The notes under the pieces are model-generated. The model made no database searches. It was not told the origin of the DNA and saw nothing but the letters and a program-made list of their open reading frames with translations. Positions 23,897 to 32,610 of a DNA stretch of 64,000 nucleotides are shown here, in pieces. Both the position numbers and the translations under genes were made by a program. Positions within the stretch are counted from its first letter, which is position 1; each line of letters begins with the position of its first letter. The stretch comes from Deltaproteobacteria bacterium. GTDB taxonomy: Bacteria; Myxococcota; Kuafuiibacteriia; Kuafuiibacteriales; Kuafuiibacteriaceae. Location of the stretch: contig JADJBV010000002.1 in the NCBI GenBank assembly GCA_016703535.1, positions 2,046,001-2,110,000 of the forward strand. Reading direction: 5' to 3'.

Positions 23897-25179
23897 GTAC
23901 GCTGGTCTTTCGGGACGTACGGCTCTTCGATCCGGGCGCGGGCATCGATCGTCCCCACGCCACGGTGATCGTCGACGGTGAACGCATCGAGTCCCTCGCT
24001 GCTCCCTCCACGGCTCAAGGTGATCGGATCATCGAAGGCCGGGGTCGCCTCTTAATCCCCGGCCTCATCGACCTGCGCGCCCACCTGTGCGAGCCCGGCC
24101 ACACGCGCCGGGAGAAGATCGAGACGGGGGTGCGGGCCGCGGCCGTTGGCGGCTTCACCACCTTGGTGGCCATGCCGACCACCCACCCGGCGATCGATCG
24201 GGTGGAGGTGGTGGAGTTGGTGTTGGCCCGGGCCCGGGAGGCCGGCAAAACGCGGGTGTTGCCAGCGGGCGCCTTGTCCGTCGGCCGAGAGGGCAAAAAC
24301 CTCGCCGAGATGGCCAAACTCCAAGCGGCCGGTTGTGTGATGTTCACCGACGGCGATCGAGCGGTGAAAGACAGCCAACTGCTGCGCTACGCCCTGGAGA
24401 CCGCCGGCGATCTCGGGGTGCCCATCGCCACCCACGCCGAAGATCAGAGCCTCTCTTTGGGCGGCGTGATGCACGAAGGCCTGGTCTCCACCCGCCTTGG
24501 CCTCGAAGGGATCCCGGGCGCCGCCGAGGTGGTGGGTGTGGCTCGAGACATCGGGCTGGCCGAGTTGACCGGGCAACGGCTACACCTGGGGCACGTCACC
24601 ACCGCGGCCGCGGCCGAGCTGATCCGCCAGGCCAAACGTAGGGGCATTCGGGTGACGGCCGAGGTTTCGCCGCTGCATCTTTTGCTCACCGACGAGTGCT
24701 GCTTCGGTTATGACACGGCGGCCAAGATCTTCCCGCCGCTGCGGCCCCAGACCGACGTCGACGCGATGGTCCTGGCGCTGGCCGACGGCACCTTGGACAA
24801 CGTGGTCTCGGATCACTGCCCCCAGATCGAGCTGGAGAAGAAGGTCGAGTTCGATCGGGCCGCGCCCGGGGCCATTGGCCTCGAGACCACCTTGGCGGCC
24901 GTCTTGGCCCTGGTGAAGTCCGGGCGCCTGACCTTGGAGCGCGCCATCGCCACCTTGACCCGGGGCCCCGCCCAAGTGCTGGGCCGCAATGATCTGGGGC
25001 GCCTCCAAGAGGGCGGTCACGCCGACCTGGTGTTGCTCGATCTCGAACACGAATGGACCTTCAATCGGGCCGAGGTCCGCTCCCGTTCTTTCAACTCGCC
25101 GTTTTTGGGCCGCAGCTTCCCCGGCCGCGCCGTGGTCACCGTGGCTCGGGGAGAGATCACCCACGAGCTCGAGGCTTGA
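23893..25179 (+). CDS. pyrC: Dihydroorotase-like protein with degenerate active site (PyrC/PyrC')
   Basis: Related to type I dihydroorotase, which cyclises carbamoyl aspartate. 428 residues. The N-terminal metal motif, normally DxHVHxRxPG, reads D60-LRAHLCEPG: the first zinc His is Arg62, and the substrate-binding Arg is Cys66. The usual MPNT reads MPTT, and the DHAPH-type motif reads SDHCPQ. The other ligands (His in THAED, His in LGHVTT, Asp in SDHC) remain. This mix suggests an inactive or altered protein like the PyrC' partners of some PyrB enzymes, rather than a normal dihydroorotase. It overlaps pyrB by 4 nt, so complex formation with PyrB is plausible. A second, active pyrC elsewhere would be expected. 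Confidence 0.8.
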   Translation: MSTLVFRDVRLFDPGAGIDRPHATVIVDGERIESLAAPSTAQGDRIIEGRGRLLIPGLIDLRAHLCEPGHTRREKIETGVRAAAVGGFTTLVAMPTTHPAIDRVEVVELVLARAREAGKTRVLPAGALSVGREGKNLAEMAKLQAAGCVMFTDGDRAVKDSQLLRYALETAGDLGVPIATHAEDQSLSLGGVMHEGLVSTRLGLEGIPGAAEVVGVARDIGLAELTGQRLHLGHVTTAAAAELIRQAKRRGIRVTAEVSPLHLLLTDECCFGYDTAAKIFPPLRPQTDVDAMVLALADGTLDNVVSDHCPQIELEKKVEFDRAAPGAIGLETTLAAVLALVKSGRLTLERAIATLTRGPAQVLGRNDLGRLQEGGHADLVLLDLEHEWTFNRAEVRSRSFNSPFLGRSFPGRAVVTVARGEITHELEA

Positions 25180-25181
25180 AC

Positions 25182-25808
25182 ATGCGCCGACGGGGGTACG
25201 TCGGCCTGTTGTCCCTCCTGGTGGCCTGCGCGACCCCGGGGCCGGAGCCGGTGTTGGATGCCTTCAAGGCCGCCGTCGCCCGGGGTGATCTGAACGCGGC
25301 GCTGGCCCTGTCGGATCTGCCGCCCGAGCGCAAAGCCGCGTTGGGCGTGGCCATGGCGGATCCGGGTTGGCTCCAGGGCGCAGAGGCCCGCCTGGCTGGA
25401 CCGCTGGCGGTGCGGCGCTATGCCGAGGTGAACACGCCGCGGGGGGAGCGGCTGCGGTTGGCTCAGACCCCCGAAGGTTGGCGGATCGTCGACCTGGATC
25501 TGCTGCTGGAGGACACGCCCGAGCGGGCCTTGGCGACCTTCTTCGCCGCCTTCGAGGCCCACGATTGGCCGGCCCTGCGCCCCCTGATCCCCACCGCCGC
25601 CGGCGAGGCCCTGGCCGAAGAGAGCCAACTCGCCGCCCACCTCTTGGCGCTGGTCGAGCGAGTCCGGCGGGCTCAAGGTGCCCTCCAGTCGGGCCCCCGA
25701 TCGCCGGCGGTGATCACCGGAGATCGGGCCCACCTCGACTATGGGCCGGGCCGAAGCGTCCGTTTTCAGAGGGAGAATGGCCGTTGGCGGATTCTCGACC
25801 TCGAATGA
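25182..25808 (+). CDS. Hypothetical lipoprotein with two repeated SnoaL/NTF2-like halves
   Basis: A 208-residue lipoprotein: signal ending LLSLLVAC. The mature part appears to contain two similar units, each starting with a helix like EPVLDAFKAAVARGDLNAAL (about 24-43) or ERALATFFAAFEAHDWPALR (about 110-129) and ending with a strand of the type WRIVDLD or WRILDLE. That pattern is typical of small periplasmic NTF2/DUF4878-like domains. No catalytic function can be assigned. The ATG at 25182 follows the pyrC stop by 2 nt, with GAGG 7 nt upstream of the start. It overlaps the next gene (ATGA). Confidence 0.62.
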   Translation: MRRRGYVGLLSLLVACATPGPEPVLDAFKAAVARGDLNAALALSDLPPERKAALGVAMADPGWLQGAEARLAGPLAVRRYAEVNTPRGERLRLAQTPEGWRIVDLDLLLEDTPERALATFFAAFEAHDWPALRPLIPTAAGEALAEESQLAAHLLALVERVRRAQGALQSGPRSPAVITGDRAHLDYGPGRSVRFQRENGRWRILDLE

Positions 25809-26275
25809 GCCTTTATGCCTATCATGGACGGGTGCGGACTCTTGTCGCCGGCGGGTGGGTCCTCCTTTGGAGTGGGATCGTCGCTTGTGGTGCCGGTCCG
25901 GACAGCTGGCCCGAGGGGCGCCCCCAAATCGATCGGCTGGAGTTTCTGCAGCAGAGTTCCCTCGATCCCTGGTCCCTTCAGTTCTTGGTCGCCTTCACCG
26001 ACACCAACGGCGACCTCGGGCAGGGCACCCTGGAGATGATGTTGGGCGGAGAGACCAAAGCGACCCAGCCGGTGGCCGAGGTCTTCCGAGCCCAGACCCC
26101 CGAGATCCCCATCGACGCGACCAGCGGTGAGTTCGAGGTCCTGGTGAAGATCGCCAACGAAGTGCCGGTGGGCGAAGAGATCGAGGTCGGCTTCGTCCTC
26201 CAAGACGGCCAAGGTGAACGCTCCAATGAACCTTCCGTGACCTTGCGGGCCTTTGCCCCAGGAGGTGGCGATTGA
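25805..26275 (+). CDS. Hypothetical lipoprotein with a single beta-sandwich-like domain
   Basis: A 156-residue lipoprotein: signal region RTLVAGGWVLLWSGIVAC, then about 125 residues with the features LQFLVAFTDTNGDLGQGTLEM (first 20 or so of a predicted Ig-like domain), alternating strands and EIEVGFVLQDGQGERSN. DTNGDLG resembles a calcium-binding turn. It is not assignable to a known family. The ATG overlaps the stop of the upstream lipoprotein gene, and the stop overlaps the TTG start of the next, so it is part of a tightly coupled operon. Confidence 0.6.
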   Translation: MSLYAYHGRVRTLVAGGWVLLWSGIVACGAGPDSWPEGRPQIDRLEFLQQSSLDPWSLQFLVAFTDTNGDLGQGTLEMMLGGETKATQPVAEVFRAQTPEIPIDATSGEFEVLVKIANEVPVGEEIEVGFVLQDGQGERSNEPSVTLRAFAPGGGD

Positions 26276-26796
26276 CCCGACCCCCCGACAGCGACACCGA
26301 AGATCCGGCGCCTCTCGAAGACGACGATCTCTTTCAGCGCCGCGAACGCGGCACCACCGATCGCAACCGAACTCGACCGCGGGTGGTGCCGGACTTCGTG
26401 CGTCGGGCCATCGAAAACACCATGGGTTCGGTGCAGAACACCGGGGTGATCTCCAAGGACGTGATCGGCTACTTGTTGCAGCAGGGCGACAAAGGCCGTC
26501 GCGAGATCACTCGGGTGGTGGCCAAGGAGGTCGGCGACTTCTTGCGCCAGACCGACGTCTCCTCCGAGGTCGTGAAGATCTTGACCAACCTGCAGGTCGA
26601 CGTCACCGCCTCGGTCCGATTCCGACCCACCGCCGAAAAGGGCGGCGTCCGGCCCGAGATGGCCGGCGACACCACGGTACGGTTGGTCGACTCCGACGGA
26701 CGGGATCTGCTCCACGAGGAGCCCGAGCCCACCGATTCCGAGGCGCATCGCACCGCCGATCTCGAGGTCCCCGGTGACGACAAAGGCGGAAGCTGA
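26272..26796 (+). CDS. Hypothetical phasin-like helical protein
   Basis: A 174-residue soluble protein with acidic, disordered ends and a central helical region (about 35-120) containing VPDFVRRAIENTMGSVQN, DVIGYLLQQGDKGRREITRV and VAKEVGDFLRQTD. The amphipathic pattern resembles phasin or poly-hydroxyalkanoate regulator-like proteins, but this is only a resemblance. The start TTG at 26272 is fixed by an excellent Shine-Dalgarno (AGGAGGTG, 4-6 nt upstream) and by overlap with the preceding stop. It overlaps the following gene by 23 nt. Confidence 0.55.
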   Translation: MTRPPDSDTEDPAPLEDDDLFQRRERGTTDRNRTRPRVVPDFVRRAIENTMGSVQNTGVISKDVIGYLLQQGDKGRREITRVVAKEVGDFLRQTDVSSEVVKILTNLQVDVTASVRFRPTAEKGGVRPEMAGDTTVRLVDSDGRDLLHEEPEPTDSEAHRTADLEVPGDDKGGS

Positions 26797-27175
26797 GGTC
26801 ACGCCCTTCAGCCGGCGCCGATGGGCGCGGCCGCTGGTGATCCTCTTCGCGGCGGCAGGGGTCCTCTATTTTGGCCCACGGCTCGAGCGACACGAGATCC
26901 GTTTTCGCCTGGGTCCGCTGGGCTGCGCCAAAGAGGTGTCCCTCGATCTCTTTCAGGAGGGCCAACGTTTGCGCGGCGTTCGCCTGCCGGTCGCCGGGCA
27001 GGAGAACCTGAGTTACCAAGCCAAGTTGGCGCCGGGTGAGTACCTGGCTTCGTTGACCTTGGACTGTCCCATGGGGGTGGTCACCGCCCTCGAACAACCG
27101 GTGGTGATCGATCGAGAAGGGATGATCCCCCTCGATCCTTCGGCCCGTGGTTGTGAGTGCCCGCCTCGACCGTGA
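26774..27175 (+). CDS. Hypothetical membrane-anchored protein
   Basis: A 133-residue protein with one N-terminal membrane helix (about 18-33, RPLVILFAAAGVLYFG) and a beta-rich domain outside it that contains four Cys (one near residue 52, one near 98 and a CEC at the end). Segments such as LFQEGQRLRGVRLPVAG and LAPGEYLASLTLDC suggest a carboxypeptidase-regulatory or transthyretin-like sandwich. GAGG lies about 6 nt before the GTG at 26774. It overlaps both neighbours, consistent with one long mRNA. No specific function is assigned. Confidence 0.55.
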   Translation: MTTKAEAEVTPFSRRRWARPLVILFAAAGVLYFGPRLERHEIRFRLGPLGCAKEVSLDLFQEGQRLRGVRLPVAGQENLSYQAKLAPGEYLASLTLDCPMGVVTALEQPVVIDREGMIPLDPSARGCECPPRP

Positions 27176-28032
27176 GCGCCTGGTGGTTGTTGCTGCTTTC
27201 GGCGCCGGTCGAGCTCAGTTATCGAGCGCCGACCGGTTGCCCCAGCGAAGCGATCTTGATCGAACAAGTGGAGCTGCTGCTCCAGCACCCCCTCGAGTCG
27301 AAGGTTGGCGTGACGGCGGTGTCGGTGGCGGTGGCTGGCGAGGTGGACCGGCATCAACTCCACCTCGGCTTCAGCGGCGGCGAACAAGATCTGGATCGGG
27401 TGCTGGAGGATCCGGATTGCGCCGCCCTGATCGAGGCCGCGGCCTTGATCATCGCCATCGCCCTCGATCCGGAGGCGATGGGGGAGGTCGAACCACCACC
27501 CGAACGACCGCGTCCGCCGCCGATCGACGGCCTTTTGGCCCCTGGCATCCCCTTCGAGATCCCGTATCCCCGCCTGGGGCTGTCGGTGTTCGGAGGCCTC
27601 GACCTCGGGCGCGGGGCCTTGGGCGCCGATCTGGCGGTGGCCGGCGCCATCTTGTGGAGCCGCCTGCGCTTCGAGCTGCTGCTCTTATGGGCCTTGCCCC
27701 GTGGGGTGCCGGGCGGTGAGTTGAGCGTCTACGCCGCCCAGGGTCGGGCCTGCATTGACGGGTTGGGCCTGGGGGCGCTGGAGCTCCCGTTGTGCCCCGG
27801 GCTGGAGCTCGGGGCCTTGGAGCAAAAGGTGGGGGAGGGCGCGCCCGCTCGTGAATGGTGGGTGGCCGCCACGCCGTCGGTGTCTTTGGTCGTGCTCTTG
27901 ACCGGCCACTTGGCGATCCGCCTGGAGGCCCAAGGGGTGTTGCCTTTGACCGCGCCGACCGGCCCCGACGGCGCCCGCTTGCCGTTGCTCGGGTTTCGCG
28001 GCCTTTTGGGCGCCGAGGTGCGTTTTCCGTGA
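27172..28032 (+). CDS. Secreted predicted beta-barrel protein of ECF cassette B
   Basis: A 286-residue protein of the same architecture as the genes at 13547 and 39051. A signal peptide (WWLLLLSAPVELS) is followed by an N-terminal domain starting CPSEAILIEQVELLL with internal Cys in DPDCAALIEAAAL, a Pro/Glu linker (PPPERPRPPPID) and a C-terminal barrel-like half of hydrophobic strands ending GAEVRFP. The GTG at 27172 overlaps the stop of the upstream gene (GTGA); a GTG five codons earlier is the alternative. It lies 67 nt before the sigma gene. Its N-domain resembles that of cassette C (PCSEAELLNAVQLRL). Function is inferred only from the recurring context. Confidence 0.58.
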   Translation: MSAWWLLLLSAPVELSYRAPTGCPSEAILIEQVELLLQHPLESKVGVTAVSVAVAGEVDRHQLHLGFSGGEQDLDRVLEDPDCAALIEAAALIIAIALDPEAMGEVEPPPERPRPPPIDGLLAPGIPFEIPYPRLGLSVFGGLDLGRGALGADLAVAGAILWSRLRFELLLLWALPRGVPGGELSVYAAQGRACIDGLGLGALELPLCPGLELGALEQKVGEGAPAREWWVAATPSVSLVVLLTGHLAIRLEAQGVLPLTAPTGPDGARLPLLGFRGLLGAEVRFP

Positions 28033-28099
28033 TGGATCGACGGGGAGCCGGGCACCAACCCCAGGCGTGGAGCTCGCGGTCCGAACCAGGGAGGGGCCG

Positions 28100-28609
28100 G
28101 TGACCCTGGAGCAGGTCTACCAGGATCACCAGGCTTTCGTCTGGCGCAGCGTGCAGCGCCTCGGCATCCCTTCGGCCCACGCCGATGACGCGGTCCACGA
28201 CGTGTTTTTGGTGGTGGCCCGACGCCTGGCCGAGTTCCGCTCCGACTCGCAGCTGAGGACCTGGCTATTCGCAATCGCGTTGCGGGTGGCTCAACGTTAT
28301 CGGCGCACCCAGGCCCGCCAACATCGGAAGGCCGAGGCGTTGCGGAGCGCGACCGAAGCCCGAGTGGAGTCGAGCGGTGAAGAACGCAGAGTCGCCGCCG
28401 ACCTTTTGCACCACCTGCTCTCCACCTTGTCCGAAGATCGCCGGGCGGTGTTCATCTTGATCGAACTCGAGGGGCTGACCGCACCCGAGGTGGCCGAGGC
28501 CTTTCGCCTGAAGTTGCCGACGGTGTACTCCAAGTTGAGGGCGGCGCGACAAGACCTGGAACAAGCGATCCGGCGTGAAGAGGCCCGGGCAGAAAGGGAG
28601 GTCGGGTGA
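28100..28609 (+). CDS. ECF RNA polymerase sigma factor (cassette B)
   Basis: A 169-residue ECF sigma factor. Region 2 includes AHADDAVHDVFLVVARRLAEF and the DNA-contacting LRTWLFAIALRVAQRY; region 4 includes DRRAVFILIELEGLTAPEVA and the helix LKLPTVYSKLRAARQDLE. GGAGG lies 5 nt before the GTG at 28100, which is preferred over the upstream in-frame GTG at 28067. The stop overlaps the start of the membrane protein gene (GTGA at 28606-28609), the position of an anti-sigma factor in the other cassettes. Confidence 0.9.
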   Translation: MTLEQVYQDHQAFVWRSVQRLGIPSAHADDAVHDVFLVVARRLAEFRSDSQLRTWLFAIALRVAQRYRRTQARQHRKAEALRSATEARVESSGEERRVAADLLHHLLSTLSEDRRAVFILIELEGLTAPEVAEAFRLKLPTVYSKLRAARQDLEQAIRREEARAEREVG

Positions 28610-29328
28610 GCCAAGACAGTCCACGCCTGTTGGCGCTGATCCAGGCCGAACGGGCCCACCTGGCCGACGGGCCGAGCGGGAGCGGCGACACCTGGCTCAA
28701 GTTGTCGGCCGACGTCGCGGCCGGGGTGCCGGCGCCCTTCGAGTTGCCTTGGTCGGCGGTGCCCTCGACCTTGGGCGCGTATTCGTTGGTGGCGGTCGGC
28801 GTTTCGGTCGGGACCTCCGCGGTGTTGATCGCCGCCGGGATCTGGTGGGCGGCCCACGCGCCCGGCCCCGAGTTGCCCCCGCCCCCTCCGCCGACGCCAG
28901 CGCCCCAGGTCGCCAGCAGCTCCACTTCCACTGCGGTTCCAGCGCCGGTGTCGCCGCCCCGCCCCAAGGCTCCGCCGCCCCGTCGGCTGGCGCCCAAGGG
29001 GGTGCCCCCTCCCGTGGTCCCCCCGTCTCCTCCTCCGCCCCCCGCGTCGACGCCTGAACCGGGGACCCTGCTCCAGGAGCTCCGCTTGCTGAAGAAGGCC
29101 CAGGCCCACCTCAAGCAGGAGCAGCTGGAGGCCGCCCGCTTGGTGCTGGAAGAACACGCTCGGCGATTCCCAAAAGGGCAGGTGGCCGAAGAGCGGCAAG
29201 CCCTGCAATCCATCACCCTCTGCAAACTCGGCCGGCCCGAAGGCCGCGACGCCGCTCGGGCTTTTTTGTTGGCCTACCCGACCTCACCTCAGGCCCCTCG
29301 GGTCCGGCGGGACTGCCTCGACGAGTGA
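28606..29328 (+). CDS. One-pass membrane protein with Pro linker and TPR-like tail (cassette B, candidate anti-sigma)
   Basis: A 240-residue protein: a cytoplasmic N-terminus of about 55 residues, one transmembrane helix (about 58-82), a long Pro-rich linker (about 88-150) and a C-terminal helical repeat region with LLKKAQAHLKQEQLEAARLV and FPKGQVAEERQAL. Unlike cassettes A and C it has no HxxxCxxC zinc finger and no FecR-like domain, so an anti-sigma role rests only on position and coupling to the sigma gene. The tail resembles the YbgF/BamD-type TPR of the other two cassettes. The GTG start overlaps the sigma stop. Confidence 0.65.
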   Translation: MSQDSPRLLALIQAERAHLADGPSGSGDTWLKLSADVAAGVPAPFELPWSAVPSTLGAYSLVAVGVSVGTSAVLIAAGIWWAAHAPGPELPPPPPPTPAPQVASSSTSTAVPAPVSPPRPKAPPPRRLAPKGVPPPVVPPSPPPPPASTPEPGTLLQELRLLKKAQAHLKQEQLEAARLVLEEHARRFPKGQVAEERQALQSITLCKLGRPEGRDAARAFLLAYPTSPQAPRVRRDCLDE

Positions 29329-29351
29329 GCCGAGCTGCGTGTTACGATCCC

Positions 29352-30476
29352 ATGATGAGGGGGGTGGCACTTTGGGCGGCGCTCTTGGGGGCGTGCAGCA
29401 GCGCCGCGGCGCCGAGCCCCACTTCGACCCCACCCCCGGCCGGCCCCTCCGGAGAGGCCCGGGCCGGTCGCTTGCTGCGCCCCGATCAGATCTTCGAGAT
29501 CTTGGAGGCGAGTGAGATCAGCTACGACATCGTCTCGAACCAGGAGGTGGACGGCGCCAACCTCGCCGAACTGGTCGATCGGCCAATGCGCCGCACGGTG
29601 GAGGTCGATCCCTTCATCGAGCTGAAGCGTGAAGAAGACAACGGCCGCCTCCGGATCGTCGAAAGCCGCCCCCCGGAGACGATCGCCGAATACTTCGAAC
29701 AAGCCGGGCACGCCTTCGCCGCCAATGAGCTGGAGATCGCCAAGGTGCTCTACGCCAAGGCCCTGGAGGTCGAGCCGGCCTACTTCAAGACCTACACATA
29801 CCTGGGGAACACGCTCCTCAGCCTGGGCGAATACCACCGGGCCCAGGAGCTCTTCGTCAAAGCCCTGGAGATCAACCCGGTCGACTACCAAGCGATGATC
29901 TTCTTGGGCGACACCTTCTATCAACTCGGCGACTACTCCCGGGCCAAGGTGGTCCTCACCCGGGCCTTCATGCTCAACCGGCGCAACGAAGCGGTGAACG
30001 AACGGCTCCAGGCGGTGTTGGCCAAGCTCAACCTGCGGGTGCGGCGAGAGCGTTTGATGCCCGCGGTGCGGATCGAACAAGTGGGCAAAGGTGGCGTCGA
30101 GATCCGGATCGACAAGGCCGACGGCGCCCGCTGGATCGCCTTGGCGGCGTGTATGGCCTGTTGGGCCTTCGAGCCCTCCTGCCGGGAACGTTCGCCCGAA
30201 GACGAAGATCCGCTGCGCCTCTCGATGTACCGGGAGTGCCTGATCAACCAAGCCGCCTCCATCTCGGTTCGCAAGGAACACGATGACGGGCCGGTGGGCG
30301 CCGACGAACGGATCTTGCTCCAGGCCATCGAAGATGGGTTCCTCGACGCGATCATCTTCTGGGAGGTGGTGGCCCAGACCGCGCCGGTGGTGATCTTGAT
30401 CCTCCCCGAGGCGCTCCAAGCGATGATCCTCGAGTACATCGAAAAATACGTCTTCGTTTCCACTCAGGTGGTCTGA
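29352..30476 (+). CDS. TPR-repeat lipoprotein
   Basis: A 374-residue predicted lipoprotein: signal GVALWAALLGAC, a Ser/Pro linker, then a region with EQAGHAFAANELEIAKVLYA, AYFKTYTYLGNTLLSLGEY and DYQAMIFLGDTFYQLGDY, three consecutive TPR units (about 120-215). The C-terminal 150 residues are not a known domain and contain four Cys (ACMACWAFEPSC, ECLINQ) and a hydrophobic end (VVILILPEALQAMILEYI). TPRs commonly scaffold envelope complexes. The ATG at 29352 is preferred (another ATG follows at once). It is the last gene of the long unit starting at pyrB. Confidence 0.72.
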   Translation: MMRGVALWAALLGACSSAAAPSPTSTPPPAGPSGEARAGRLLRPDQIFEILEASEISYDIVSNQEVDGANLAELVDRPMRRTVEVDPFIELKREEDNGRLRIVESRPPETIAEYFEQAGHAFAANELEIAKVLYAKALEVEPAYFKTYTYLGNTLLSLGEYHRAQELFVKALEINPVDYQAMIFLGDTFYQLGDYSRAKVVLTRAFMLNRRNEAVNERLQAVLAKLNLRVRRERLMPAVRIEQVGKGGVEIRIDKADGARWIALAACMACWAFEPSCRERSPEDEDPLRLSMYRECLINQAASISVRKEHDDGPVGADERILLQAIEDGFLDAIIFWEVVAQTAPVVILILPEALQAMILEYIEKYVFVSTQVV

Positions 30477-30574
30477 ACCCGGGCCCCGGCCCGGCCCGGC
30501 CTGACGCGATTGGCCCCCTTCGGTGGCTTCTTGGCGGTTGACAACGGGCGACGGGCAAAACCAGGCTCCGCCTC

Positions 30575-31752
<1,178 letters not shown>

Positions 31753-31756
<4 letters not shown>

Positions 31757-32607
31757 GCGAGATCAAGACCGTCGGCGTCATCGGCGCCGGCCAAATGGGC
31801 GCGGGCATCGCCCAGGTCGCGGCGCAAGCTGGCTTGCGGGTCATCCTCAACGACGTCGACGAACGGGCGGTCGAGCGGGGTGTCACCAAGATCCAGGCGG
31901 GCCTGGAGAAGTTGGTGCAGAAGGGCGCCTTGACCGCGGCCACCCAGGCCGAGATCTTGGGGCGGATCACCGGCAGCGGCAAGATGGCCAGCTTGTCCGA
32001 GGCCGACTTCGTCATCGAGGCGGTCAGCGAAAACGAAGGCCTGAAGAAGAAGATCTTCGCCGAGGTGGATGGGCTCGCCAAAGAACACGTGATCTTGGCC
32101 TCCAACACCTCGTCCATCTCCATCACTCGCTTGGCCGCCGGCACCCGCCGGCCCGAACGTTTTATCGGGATGCACTTCATGAACCCGGTGCCGGTGATGA
32201 AGTTGGTCGAGCTGATCCCAGGCCTGCAGACCAGCGAGATCACGCTGCAAGAGACCCGGACCTTGGCCGAAAAGTTGGGCAAGGTGACGGTCAAGTCGGA
32301 CGACCAGCCCGGCTTCATCGTCAACCGCATCTTGGTGCCGATGATCAACGAGGCGGTCTTCGCCTTGGGTGAAGATCTGGGCACGCCCGAAGACATCGAT
32401 CAGGCCATGAAGTTGGGCACCAACCAGCCGATGGGGCCGCTGCAGCTGGCGGACTTCATCGGGCTCGACACCTGCTTGGCGATCATGGAGGTCCTCCACG
32501 AGGGCCTGGGCGACGACAAATATCGGCCGGCGCCGCTGCTCCGCCGCTACGTGGACGCCGGCTGGCTGGGCAAAAAGACCGGCCGGGGCTTCTACCGCTA
32601 CGGCTGA
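31753..32607 (+). CDS. 3-hydroxybutyryl-CoA dehydrogenase
   Basis: NAD(P)-dependent oxidoreductase of acetoacetyl-CoA and 3-hydroxybutyryl-CoA. 284 residues, typical. The dinucleotide motif is GAGQMG (11-16); catalytic His lies in FIGMHFMNPVPVM with the preceding SNTSSISI; Glu and Asn follow in VNRILVPMINEA. The C-terminal dimerisation domain ends GKKTGRGFYRYG, the family signature. The ATG overlaps the thiolase stop, so the two are co-translated. The next gene, a lipoprotein, begins 3 nt after its stop. Confidence 0.94.
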
Positions 32608-32610
32608 ACC

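Noticed and set aside
30538..30566. TTGACA upstream of the thiolase gene as a -35 box
   Set aside because: The hexamer is perfect, but the sequence 17 nt downstream (CCAGGC) is not a -10, and a start there would leave almost no leader.
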